DNA of 64,000 nucleotides from Symsagittifera roscoffensis (lineage: Eukaryota > Xenacoelomorpha > Acoela > Convolutidae): contig NC_087066.1 in assembly GCF_963678635.1 (NCBI RefSeq), positions 41,129,223 to 41,193,222 of the forward strand, read 5' to 3'. The notes beneath the pieces are model-generated. The model searched no databases, was not told where the DNA came from, and saw only the letters and a program-made list of their open reading frames with translations. The translations under genes were made by a program, and so were the position numbers. The first letter of the stretch is position 1; every line of letters begins with the position of its first letter. Below are positions 30,710 through 41,021 of the stretch, piece after piece.

Positions 30710-33700
30710 AATTATTAATTTTTCTCCAACTCCTTTTTCTAGTAACCTCAAATCAAAACATAAACCCTTCCCCTCGTACAGGACCACAAGATTTATTAGT
30801 AACACATTACGATTGCGAAGAAAATGAACAAAAAACACTACACAAATATGCAATAAATCAAGTATCACAATGTGAAACAGAACCACAAGCTATAGAAACC
30901 ACAGATATAATAGCAACACTCTATTCAAAAGCCCGAGCAACAACAGTTACAGGTTATAAATTCACAGCGACATTTTCCGAAAAGAAAGTACATTGTTCAC
31001 AAGTCTCGAACGGAAACAAAAACCGACTTGACCATGAATCATTCTATCAAAGTAATATAGAACGCCTTTTACATCTCAATCCCGACGATTGTAAAAATGA
31101 ATTACTTAGACTAAACATCACACAAAATAAAAACTCCCAAAGAAAATTAGTTAATTTTCAAGTTTTTTCAGACTCTGTACACCAATCACAACTTGAAAGA
31201 CACCAAGGACATATAAAACTAGACGAAAAATACCCGTATAACGGCGCACACGGACGATTAACCTATGACCTACATGATAAACATTGGATACCACACATTG
31301 GTATAAATAACCCATCAAACTGCAAAGCAGACACGAAAAATAAAGGATACCAAGAAATAATGTTTTTCGATTGGAAAATACAACTCGAAAAAATACAACT
31401 CACACGAGATTTATCTGATAATACAATGATCTATCAAGGAATCCGACTACCTTGTAAAAATGATCAAGGATATTGCGACCCTACAACAAGAACACAAGCA
31501 ACAATTGTTTGGTTCCCCGAAGATACATGTACAACATTTCAAGTAGCAAAAATACACGCTCGTATGATAAAATTTCACGAAAAATATTTCATACAATCAA
31601 TTCCTTATGAACAAGTCCATCCATCACGCAAACTAAGTTCCGATTTTAGAAACATAGACAATATAGAAAATAAATTGACACGTTTTCAAATATATCAAGA
31701 AACAGAACTTGCATGTAAATACAGGAATCCACTTCACAGAACACAATACTCTGAAATATTAGTTGAATACGAAAAAGGATTCGACATGACCACTGGAAAA
31801 GTAAAAATCGACCCATATGCCACAGGTCATCCTCTAAACGAAGGAACATCCTATATACCAGTTAATTTTGAAAAAAGCAACGGACAACCTGGTGGACATC
31901 TAAAACCTTATGACACCAGAAGCACACGCTTACAAGAATTATCACTAATGAATACTACATATTTCGGTAATATCCACTATGATATTCATTTGGATATGAA
32001 ACTAGACTATACAATTAGCCGCATTTTTCAAGAAATGTCACTCTCCGAATTAGAAACACTACACCAACTATGCGAATTAGAACGAACACAAATATTACAA
32101 TCACTTGCACTAGCAGTATTAAAAATACCCTATGCAGGATACTTATTATCAGGAAATAGATCAAATTTTTTAGACTACGAAGGAAACATCTTATGGTTTT
32201 ATACTTGTACCAAAAAAGTATCACCACTCTACGTTTTTGAAGATAAACGATGTTATAAAAGAATCCCTATCTTTTATAAGAATAAAGTACATTTCGTGGA
32301 TACACTTTCACGAAGAACCTATTTCTGGGATACCGCAGTCCCATGTGGATCAGAAAATAGCCACAATGTAGTACAACTAAACCCTGATGAAAATAAATAT
32401 TACCTTCTCACTCCATATCCCACATTAATGCAATCACTCAAAAAATTTTCACCAGAAAGCATTCGCGCTATCGCTCGAAACCCAAATATAGACTTACAAT
32501 CAATAGGAATATACTCAAAATCAGATATTCAACATCACATTAGAACACAACAATTCCAGGAATTATTAACACAAATGGACACAATACAAAGACAATCAAT
32601 TGACCAAAACTTACGCAAACTTGCAGAAACCGCAGGTTTTGCCGATATCTACACACAAGACTATAGCGGATATTTTAAAGACATTAAAGATTATATATAT
32701 CTAAACGGTGAAAAATACCGTCCCCAAGATATATCACCAATTAACATTTTTAGCTTTGTTACACTCAAAAATGAGATCCTAGATTTTCTAGGATGGCCCT
32801 ACTACATCTTAGAAAAATTGACTATTTTATACGCAATGTTTAACTTTATTGGATTTCTTTTCTCACTCTTAAAAGGAATCTACAATACATGTGCTATACA
32901 CACACAAGTAATCAGACAAGCAAGCGTAGCACGCATACTCTTTGCAGGATTTTTTGGAATTTTTTCCACATCTATAAACAAAATTCTTTTAGACGCACAA
33001 ATAAAAGAATATAACACAAAAATAACAACACGACAAAATACATACGACGAAGAACATAACAATGTCGACACACAGCCAACGGCACCACAACTACCACCCC
33101 TACCAAATAATCATCCACTATCACTAGTCCCACGAAATTTTCGAAATTTAGCAATCACACATAATCCAAATTTTCGACTCAATACATCGCAAAGTCCCGT
33201 CCAACATATAATGACACATCAATCACAAGATGATAATACTTATGAACAAATTATTGAACAGCCCCATACCACCGCTTTTCAATCTCAAAATAATAATTTT
33301 TTTAGCCCACGATGAGCCGCCAACTTGGATCACTACACCGATCAAATTCCCATCCAACCAATCTTACCTCTTCAATCCCAATCATACCACTTTTTGCTTT
33401 TCCGCCACCCGATTTTCCATCTAGCAATGTAACATCAGGCATGAATTCCGACACTAACTCACATATTTCAGTTTTATACTCCATCTCACAGCTAAATAAC
33501 CCGAATATTGAAACCCCCGATGAATTTGCCGACTCAGAACCATCCCCATCCAATAATTTTCATAACCCTTCTAATTTTTCTCAACCTCCTTTTCAACCCA
33601 TATTGTCAAATAACCCTGACCCAATCACTCCGACACCCTCTTATGCTTCCCAAGTTACCCCAACCTACTCCTCATACCAATCTGACCAATCATCTCATTC

Positions 33701-34386
33701 TCCAGACACCCCCCGAATCTCCCCAGAGCTAGATAATTTTATTACCCTCCAACAGCAACCCTACCACCTTAACACCCCGACCATAAACCAAATCTCCTCC
33801 ACTACAAATTCATCCAATCCCCCTACACCCTCTTCAAATTATACTGAATCATTAACACCATCATCCACATCCACTATATCTTCACTAAACACTAATAGAG
33901 CTTACCGCACTTTTAAAAGAAAATTCCCCAACCATCCTTTCCCAGCAAAACCAGGAACAGCCCGTGAATACATCAACCACCCCCAGCATACTAACACTAA
34001 AGAATTTTTAGCTATCACCTTACCCTCGTTTCCACAATACACCTTAAACACCCCTCACGACGCTAACGAAACACGCAACTTTGTAGATGAATACGTTTTA
34101 ATGCCCACTCTCTCTTGGACCTCATACTATCATTTCACTAACCCTCTTTGCTTACCTTTATCCAGCACTTCCATCGATATAGAACGAAACAAGGACATGC
34201 TATATCAACTCACTACACCACTAACCGCTAGACAATTTACCTACGTTGGATATAAGAAATCACTAAAAATACACACTGCACCTAGAGCTAATGAATATAC
34301 ACTAGAATACTACGATCACAACATCATTAGAGCTAACCAAGATCAATTCTTAGATGACGATCGCTTCGCTAATCCACAAATCACCG
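30037..34386 (+). repeat. 4350-bp tandem duplication, unit 1
   Basis: Unit 1 begins inside ORF X (AGACTACTTAGG at 30037) and ends inside ORF Y (ATCACCG at 34386). Unit 2 follows directly at 34387-38736. A 3-bp AGA is shared by both ends and the junction. No difference between units was seen. The unit contains the second half of ORF X, all of env and the first 358 or so codons of ORF Y. Confidence 0.92.
30697..33315 (+). CDS. env: Env-like membrane glycoprotein, copy 1 (872 residues)
   Basis: A signal peptide (residues 1-18, LKLLIFLQLLFLVTS) is followed by a Cys-rich ectodomain, starting with THYDCEEN and further spaced cysteines (for example VSQCE, KVHCS and PDDCKN), with several N-x-S/T sites. 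Two hydrophobic segments lie near the C-terminus (about 703-731, ILYAMFNFIGFLFSLLKG, and 744-765, RILFAGFFGIFS), followed by a roughly 105-residue tail. This plan fits a viral surface/fusion glycoprotein. The YDC start and the two late hydrophobic segments remind me of class III-like glycoproteins carried by chuviruses and some BEL elements, but that is a weak inference. No clear furin site is seen. Start overlaps ORF X, stop overlaps ORF Y as ATGA. Perfectly repeated at 35047-37665. Confidence 0.8.
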   Translation: MYILKLLIFLQLLFLVTSNQNINPSPRTGPQDLLVTHYDCEENEQKTLHKYAINQVSQCETEPQAIETTDIIATLYSKARATTVTGYKFTATFSEKKVHCSQVSNGNKNRLDHESFYQSNIERLLHLNPDDCKNELLRLNITQNKNSQRKLVNFQVFSDSVHQSQLERHQGHIKLDEKYPYNGAHGRLTYDLHDKHWIPHIGINNPSNCKADTKNKGYQEIMFFDWKIQLEKIQLTRDLSDNTMIYQGIRLPCKNDQGYCDPTTRTQATIVWFPEDTCTTFQVAKIHARMIKFHEKYFIQSIPYEQVHPSRKLSSDFRNIDNIENKLTRFQIYQETELACKYRNPLHRTQYSEILVEYEKGFDMTTGKVKIDPYATGHPLNEGTSYIPVNFEKSNGQPGGHLKPYDTRSTRLQELSLMNTTYFGNIHYDIHLDMKLDYTISRIFQEMSLSELETLHQLCELERTQILQSLALAVLKIPYAGYLLSGNRSNFLDYEGNILWFYTCTKKVSPLYVFEDKRCYKRIPIFYKNKVHFVDTLSRRTYFWDTAVPCGSENSHNVVQLNPDENKYYLLTPYPTLMQSLKKFSPESIRAIARNPNIDLQSIGIYSKSDIQHHIRTQQFQELLTQMDTIQRQSIDQNLRKLAETAGFADIYTQDYSGYFKDIKDYIYLNGEKYRPQDISPINIFSFVTLKNEILDFLGWPYYILEKLTILYAMFNFIGFLFSLLKGIYNTCAIHTQVIRQASVARILFAGFFGIFSTSINKILLDAQIKEYNTKITTRQNTYDEEHNNVDTQPTAPQLPPLPNNHPLSLVPRNFRNLAITHNPNFRLNTSQSPVQHIMTHQSQDDNTYEQIIEQPHTTAFQSQNNNFFSPR

Positions 34387-34397
34387 AGACTACTTAG
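33312..34397 (+). pseudogene. ORF Y, copy 1, truncated by the tandem duplication
   Basis: Identical to the first 358 or so residues of the complete copy at 37662-39461, then runs into the duplication junction at 34387-34389. There the frame picks up the wrong sequence and stops after three further codons. It therefore lacks the C-terminal 240 residues. It starts within the env stop (ATGA at 33312-33315). Confidence 0.8.
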
Positions 34398-35059
34398 GTT
34401 CAACACCAACATCTGAACAAATACGTGAAAATCCTTTTAACCCCCCAAACCAAACATCACGATTTCCATATTGGACTACACATTCATTTACACAAGGTGA
34501 ACCAAATTTAGTCAATGACCCCATAGATATTTCTACGGATACAACCACATCCTCATCACTACCAGAAACATTATCACTACCATCAACACCATCAATAAGC
34601 CAATTTTCACCACTACCCTTTAACTTAAATTTTCCAAATAATCTCGACGCCAGATATCGAGAACAATCATCAATAAATATTCCTTTAAGATTAGACTGGA
34701 ATACATTCACAGCACCTCCACCATTATTTGGACAACATCAAGAAAGTAACCGCCTTCATAACTGGGCACTTAATAGATTACAATATCGCCAAGATATTCA
34801 CAACGATATCCGTGATCACAATATTCAAATACTCCAACAAAACAGCTTACAATTAAAGTTTGAAATCACAGTTAAGTTAAATAACATTACCCAACATCCC
34901 TACCCATTAAATCCACCTAACATAACAGCTCAATCACTACCACCACCGTTTATAACTACTGAAGTAATATATAAATACGACAGATATACCAAAAACACAA
35001 TTGGCTACATTACATTTTATAACCCATACTCAGGATTATCATACACATGTATATTCTAA
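34387..35059 (+). pseudogene. ORF X, copy 2, lacking its start
   Basis: Exact repeat of 30037-30709. The first half of the frame and the sole ATG are missing because the duplicated block begins inside ORF X. The frame is not continuous with ORF Y copy 1 upstream. It keeps the 13-bp overlap with env copy 2. Confidence 0.75.
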
Positions 35060-37665
35060 AATTATTAATTTTTCTCCAACTCCTTTTTCTAGTAACCTCA
35101 AATCAAAACATAAACCCTTCCCCTCGTACAGGACCACAAGATTTATTAGTAACACATTACGATTGCGAAGAAAATGAACAAAAAACACTACACAAATATG
35201 CAATAAATCAAGTATCACAATGTGAAACAGAACCACAAGCTATAGAAACCACAGATATAATAGCAACACTCTATTCAAAAGCCCGAGCAACAACAGTTAC
35301 AGGTTATAAATTCACAGCGACATTTTCCGAAAAGAAAGTACATTGTTCACAAGTCTCGAACGGAAACAAAAACCGACTTGACCATGAATCATTCTATCAA
35401 AGTAATATAGAACGCCTTTTACATCTCAATCCCGACGATTGTAAAAATGAATTACTTAGACTAAACATCACACAAAATAAAAACTCCCAAAGAAAATTAG
35501 TTAATTTTCAAGTTTTTTCAGACTCTGTACACCAATCACAACTTGAAAGACACCAAGGACATATAAAACTAGACGAAAAATACCCGTATAACGGCGCACA
35601 CGGACGATTAACCTATGACCTACATGATAAACATTGGATACCACACATTGGTATAAATAACCCATCAAACTGCAAAGCAGACACGAAAAATAAAGGATAC
35701 CAAGAAATAATGTTTTTCGATTGGAAAATACAACTCGAAAAAATACAACTCACACGAGATTTATCTGATAATACAATGATCTATCAAGGAATCCGACTAC
35801 CTTGTAAAAATGATCAAGGATATTGCGACCCTACAACAAGAACACAAGCAACAATTGTTTGGTTCCCCGAAGATACATGTACAACATTTCAAGTAGCAAA
35901 AATACACGCTCGTATGATAAAATTTCACGAAAAATATTTCATACAATCAATTCCTTATGAACAAGTCCATCCATCACGCAAACTAAGTTCCGATTTTAGA
36001 AACATAGACAATATAGAAAATAAATTGACACGTTTTCAAATATATCAAGAAACAGAACTTGCATGTAAATACAGGAATCCACTTCACAGAACACAATACT
36101 CTGAAATATTAGTTGAATACGAAAAAGGATTCGACATGACCACTGGAAAAGTAAAAATCGACCCATATGCCACAGGTCATCCTCTAAACGAAGGAACATC
36201 CTATATACCAGTTAATTTTGAAAAAAGCAACGGACAACCTGGTGGACATCTAAAACCTTATGACACCAGAAGCACACGCTTACAAGAATTATCACTAATG
36301 AATACTACATATTTCGGTAATATCCACTATGATATTCATTTGGATATGAAACTAGACTATACAATTAGCCGCATTTTTCAAGAAATGTCACTCTCCGAAT
36401 TAGAAACACTACACCAACTATGCGAATTAGAACGAACACAAATATTACAATCACTTGCACTAGCAGTATTAAAAATACCCTATGCAGGATACTTATTATC
36501 AGGAAATAGATCAAATTTTTTAGACTACGAAGGAAACATCTTATGGTTTTATACTTGTACCAAAAAAGTATCACCACTCTACGTTTTTGAAGATAAACGA
36601 TGTTATAAAAGAATCCCTATCTTTTATAAGAATAAAGTACATTTCGTGGATACACTTTCACGAAGAACCTATTTCTGGGATACCGCAGTCCCATGTGGAT
36701 CAGAAAATAGCCACAATGTAGTACAACTAAACCCTGATGAAAATAAATATTACCTTCTCACTCCATATCCCACATTAATGCAATCACTCAAAAAATTTTC
36801 ACCAGAAAGCATTCGCGCTATCGCTCGAAACCCAAATATAGACTTACAATCAATAGGAATATACTCAAAATCAGATATTCAACATCACATTAGAACACAA
36901 CAATTCCAGGAATTATTAACACAAATGGACACAATACAAAGACAATCAATTGACCAAAACTTACGCAAACTTGCAGAAACCGCAGGTTTTGCCGATATCT
37001 ACACACAAGACTATAGCGGATATTTTAAAGACATTAAAGATTATATATATCTAAACGGTGAAAAATACCGTCCCCAAGATATATCACCAATTAACATTTT
37101 TAGCTTTGTTACACTCAAAAATGAGATCCTAGATTTTCTAGGATGGCCCTACTACATCTTAGAAAAATTGACTATTTTATACGCAATGTTTAACTTTATT
37201 GGATTTCTTTTCTCACTCTTAAAAGGAATCTACAATACATGTGCTATACACACACAAGTAATCAGACAAGCAAGCGTAGCACGCATACTCTTTGCAGGAT
37301 TTTTTGGAATTTTTTCCACATCTATAAACAAAATTCTTTTAGACGCACAAATAAAAGAATATAACACAAAAATAACAACACGACAAAATACATACGACGA
37401 AGAACATAACAATGTCGACACACAGCCAACGGCACCACAACTACCACCCCTACCAAATAATCATCCACTATCACTAGTCCCACGAAATTTTCGAAATTTA
37501 GCAATCACACATAATCCAAATTTTCGACTCAATACATCGCAAAGTCCCGTCCAACATATAATGACACATCAATCACAAGATGATAATACTTATGAACAAA
37601 TTATTGAACAGCCCCATACCACCGCTTTTCAATCTCAAAATAATAATTTTTTTAGCCCACGATGA
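35047..37665 (+). CDS. env: Env-like membrane glycoprotein, copy 2 (872 residues)
   Basis: Residue-for-residue identical to 30697-33315, at a constant offset of 4350 bp. Signal peptide, ectodomain, two late hydrophobic segments and tail are as described for copy 1. Any mRNA splice acceptor within the duplicated block would exist twice. This copy is followed by the complete ORF Y, so this is the one in the ancestral gene order towards the 3' side. Confidence 0.8.
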   Translation: MYILKLLIFLQLLFLVTSNQNINPSPRTGPQDLLVTHYDCEENEQKTLHKYAINQVSQCETEPQAIETTDIIATLYSKARATTVTGYKFTATFSEKKVHCSQVSNGNKNRLDHESFYQSNIERLLHLNPDDCKNELLRLNITQNKNSQRKLVNFQVFSDSVHQSQLERHQGHIKLDEKYPYNGAHGRLTYDLHDKHWIPHIGINNPSNCKADTKNKGYQEIMFFDWKIQLEKIQLTRDLSDNTMIYQGIRLPCKNDQGYCDPTTRTQATIVWFPEDTCTTFQVAKIHARMIKFHEKYFIQSIPYEQVHPSRKLSSDFRNIDNIENKLTRFQIYQETELACKYRNPLHRTQYSEILVEYEKGFDMTTGKVKIDPYATGHPLNEGTSYIPVNFEKSNGQPGGHLKPYDTRSTRLQELSLMNTTYFGNIHYDIHLDMKLDYTISRIFQEMSLSELETLHQLCELERTQILQSLALAVLKIPYAGYLLSGNRSNFLDYEGNILWFYTCTKKVSPLYVFEDKRCYKRIPIFYKNKVHFVDTLSRRTYFWDTAVPCGSENSHNVVQLNPDENKYYLLTPYPTLMQSLKKFSPESIRAIARNPNIDLQSIGIYSKSDIQHHIRTQQFQELLTQMDTIQRQSIDQNLRKLAETAGFADIYTQDYSGYFKDIKDYIYLNGEKYRPQDISPINIFSFVTLKNEILDFLGWPYYILEKLTILYAMFNFIGFLFSLLKGIYNTCAIHTQVIRQASVARILFAGFFGIFSTSINKILLDAQIKEYNTKITTRQNTYDEEHNNVDTQPTAPQLPPLPNNHPLSLVPRNFRNLAITHNPNFRLNTSQSPVQHIMTHQSQDDNTYEQIIEQPHTTAFQSQNNNFFSPR

Positions 37666-39461
37666 GCCGCCAACTTGGATCACTACACCGATCAAATTCC
37701 CATCCAACCAATCTTACCTCTTCAATCCCAATCATACCACTTTTTGCTTTTCCGCCACCCGATTTTCCATCTAGCAATGTAACATCAGGCATGAATTCCG
37801 ACACTAACTCACATATTTCAGTTTTATACTCCATCTCACAGCTAAATAACCCGAATATTGAAACCCCCGATGAATTTGCCGACTCAGAACCATCCCCATC
37901 CAATAATTTTCATAACCCTTCTAATTTTTCTCAACCTCCTTTTCAACCCATATTGTCAAATAACCCTGACCCAATCACTCCGACACCCTCTTATGCTTCC
38001 CAAGTTACCCCAACCTACTCCTCATACCAATCTGACCAATCATCTCATTCTCCAGACACCCCCCGAATCTCCCCAGAGCTAGATAATTTTATTACCCTCC
38101 AACAGCAACCCTACCACCTTAACACCCCGACCATAAACCAAATCTCCTCCACTACAAATTCATCCAATCCCCCTACACCCTCTTCAAATTATACTGAATC
38201 ATTAACACCATCATCCACATCCACTATATCTTCACTAAACACTAATAGAGCTTACCGCACTTTTAAAAGAAAATTCCCCAACCATCCTTTCCCAGCAAAA
38301 CCAGGAACAGCCCGTGAATACATCAACCACCCCCAGCATACTAACACTAAAGAATTTTTAGCTATCACCTTACCCTCGTTTCCACAATACACCTTAAACA
38401 CCCCTCACGACGCTAACGAAACACGCAACTTTGTAGATGAATACGTTTTAATGCCCACTCTCTCTTGGACCTCATACTATCATTTCACTAACCCTCTTTG
38501 CTTACCTTTATCCAGCACTTCCATCGATATAGAACGAAACAAGGACATGCTATATCAACTCACTACACCACTAACCGCTAGACAATTTACCTACGTTGGA
38601 TATAAGAAATCACTAAAAATACACACTGCACCTAGAGCTAATGAATATACACTAGAATACTACGATCACAACATCATTAGAGCTAACCAAGATCAATTCT
38701 TAGATGACGATCGCTTCGCTAATCCACAAATCACCGAGAAATTTTTCATCAAGACACCATATATATTTACACTAAACATCTTCGACCGCAAGTTTGATCA
38801 CATTATTTCAGAAGCACTAACAGACACACAAGCATACGAAAGTTTTAAAGAACGCTTCCAAATATTTTCACTAACCTTTCATTTCCTTGCACCACACGAA
38901 AGAGATTTACACTGCTCACACGATATTATGTTGCGCACTAAACAAACACATACATACAGTTACTATCGTTTCATCCAAAATCACTTTGACCTCCACACAC
39001 CCTCTAGACAACCACACCATCGTTTCCAATTCATCAATTCAAAATACACTTCACCATATTTCCTAAATTTCACATATTGTATTAAAGACACTAACCTCCA
39101 TGGTATTCTTCGTAATTATGACCCCATAACCCAAATGTACATTTTCTGCCCCATCACCAAGACCTTCAACGCCGAAGAATCCCGACCCTTCCTTATCCCG
39201 CACGAATTCCTACAACCTATAGAAATCCCAATTTTAGAATTCATCCACAACACTAAATTTAACCACAAATTATATAACTTAATCCAAAACACACCTTATG
39301 AGTTTGCAGTAGGCACTGAAGAACTAACCACTATTAAGGCACTTCAATTGCTTTGGCCACTGCTTCAAACTAAAAATATCATCCGCATCTTAGCTAAACT
39401 ACTAACAACTTCAGAACTAATTCACGACATCTTCCCCCACGGTTTTTTCCCCGACGACTAA
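37662..39461 (+). CDS. ORF Y, 599 residues, unknown element protein
   Basis: Start overlaps the env stop as ATGA. Residues 1-200 are rich in P, S, T and N (disordered, many SP and TP steps). Residues 200-599 look globular, with stretches such as FKRKFPNHPFPAKPGTAREY, FVDEYVLMPTLSWTSYYHF, LTFHFLAPHERDLHC and LQLLWPLLQTKNIIRILAKLL. No membrane helix or signal peptide is evident, and I recognise no family. Its location, the place of the 3' accessory genes of complex retroviruses, hints at a regulatory or host-interaction role, by inference. The stop is followed at once by CAG|GTAAGT, a perfect splice donor. Confidence 0.75.
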   Translation: MSRQLGSLHRSNSHPTNLTSSIPIIPLFAFPPPDFPSSNVTSGMNSDTNSHISVLYSISQLNNPNIETPDEFADSEPSPSNNFHNPSNFSQPPFQPILSNNPDPITPTPSYASQVTPTYSSYQSDQSSHSPDTPRISPELDNFITLQQQPYHLNTPTINQISSTTNSSNPPTPSSNYTESLTPSSTSTISSLNTNRAYRTFKRKFPNHPFPAKPGTAREYINHPQHTNTKEFLAITLPSFPQYTLNTPHDANETRNFVDEYVLMPTLSWTSYYHFTNPLCLPLSSTSIDIERNKDMLYQLTTPLTARQFTYVGYKKSLKIHTAPRANEYTLEYYDHNIIRANQDQFLDDDRFANPQITEKFFIKTPYIFTLNIFDRKFDHIISEALTDTQAYESFKERFQIFSLTFHFLAPHERDLHCSHDIMLRTKQTHTYSYYRFIQNHFDLHTPSRQPHHRFQFINSKYTSPYFLNFTYCIKDTNLHGILRNYDPITQMYIFCPITKTFNAEESRPFLIPHEFLQPIEIPILEFIHNTKFNHKLYNLIQNTPYEFAVGTEELTTIKALQLLWPLLQTKNIIRILAKLLTTSELIHDIFPHGFFPDD

Positions 39462-39463
39462 CA

Positions 39464-39541
39464 GGTAAGTATGAATTAAGTAAATATTACTAATTAATTA
39501 CAGTATTAAAAACTCACCATTCTTTATTCATGTTTTCTTTA
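39464..39541 (+). other. candidate 78-bp intron right after the ORF Y stop
   Basis: CAG|GTAAGT follows the stop codon at once, a branch-like TACTAATTAAT lies 20-30 bp in, and TGTTTTCTTTAG at 39530-39541 is a good acceptor. The sequence between is AT-rich, like the short ZMAT2 introns (68-126 bp). It would be a 3' UTR intron of the element's RNA. It could instead be a donor used towards cornichon exon 2 at 42361. Confidence 0.45.
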
Positions 39542-41021
39542 GATTTTTAGCCTTCATCCTAGATCATCTGAAAAATTCACAAAAGAAAAATAAAAAATAG
39601 CAAACTTCTTCAAAACTGTTTAAGACCCTATTAAACTTTTGCACCAACAATTAAATAAATATAATACCAATGCAGTAAATTAATTTATAAAATTTCCCCC
39701 CAAAAGCAGTAAATCTACATATGATGAAAATTTGTATCTTAAAATTCCCCCATAACTAGCAGTAAATTTCTAAATTCTATGTAGTAAATTAATAAAATGC
39801 AATTGCAGTACTAACCTTTTGATATTTTCATTCATTCGCACAGAAATTCTATCCACACTCGCACAGCTCGCCCACGAAGAATTGTTTAAAATAATGAATT
39901 TCAGTTTCAAGTTTTCACACTCAACAACTCTAACATACAATAACATGTTTCAAACTTTCCTTTAACCCGGTTGGAAAGGAATCATATACTAAACAAAACT
40001 AACCAACGCAGCTTACTAAATACCACAATTCATAGAATAACAGCATGACTTAGAAAAGGAAACCAACGGTACCCAAACCGGATTAACCCAGTTTAAAACT
40101 GGATAAATTATTCTTTTGAAGACTATTACAAAGTCTTAGAAAGAAATAATAAAACACAAAAAAGTCGAAAGACAAACCCATACCACAAACAATTTGCTTT
40201 TTGGAAAAAGTACATAACCAACAAGACATAAGTAAAACCACAACAAACCCAACATAAAACGTTGTCACATAACAGGACCCCTCACAAACACCGCATGAAA
40301 TCATACTCCCACTCCTGGCCTAACCCACCAGGAAAGGACGTCCTGAGCATGCTCTATAGCCGGCCTAACCCACCGCGCTACATCCACGCTTTGTGACCAC
40401 ACCTTTATTTTTAATAAGAGCTACTCAAGGGTGAGTAACTCTTCAAAATAACCGAACTAAAACAAAAAGCTTTTGTGAAAACAACTAACTAAAATCATTA
40501 TAAAAAAATATTAAACTAATAAAAGTTTTATAAAATGTAAAATCACATGATGCAATATATAGATCAGAATACAACACCAAGGACGAACATCAAAAGACAA
40601 GACGACCTCACTACACTCGAGAGAGAATGACCAACTACAATCGATATGCCGCTCACAATCACAACTCAAAGGATTTAGAGTACGACTTGACTTCGCAGAA
40701 AAGGACTTCATTGAACTAGACCAATGACCACCTCGATGTTCAAGTATACGTACAGATCCGAGTAACCAGGCATCCCCTCCACGCACAATCTCCACGCCAT
40801 TCCCAAACTAGATCATACACAAAAGAAGTTCTCCACGCAGAACAGAAAAACCTGACATAGCCAACCATTCTGGAATCAGAATTGACCTTGTTGCAGAGAC
40901 TCAGTCGTTGTCACAAGAAGAAGCGAAAGAAAATTATGATGTTCGCCAAATACCAACGTCCATCATCCACCCTTGAATTACAGAAGAACTGTTCTAAAAA
41001 ACTCTGTAAAACCCGGATGGG
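39542..41021 (+). other. 3' untranslated part of the element
   Basis: No ORF of note. Contains repeated GCAGTAAAT words (39672, 39705, 39761), an AACCCACCRSGAAAGG-like repeat near 40320-40380, and the purine tract before the 3' LTR. Part of it (about 40790-41021) recurs inverted at 63725-64000, so it belongs to the element family and not to the host intron. Confidence 0.55.

Larger units (their letters stand above)
34387..38736 (+). repeat. 4350-bp tandem duplication, unit 2
   Basis: Exact second unit; after it the sequence continues into the unique 3' part of ORF Y (AAATTTTTCATC). A head-to-tail perfect repeat of this size could be a recent replication slip or unequal exchange, or an assembly error. 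Confidence 0.92.

Noticed and set aside
33508-33732. 74-codon + strand ORF in ORF Y (also at 37858-38082)
   Set aside because: Alternative frame within the proline/serine-rich N-terminus of ORF Y; no independent support.
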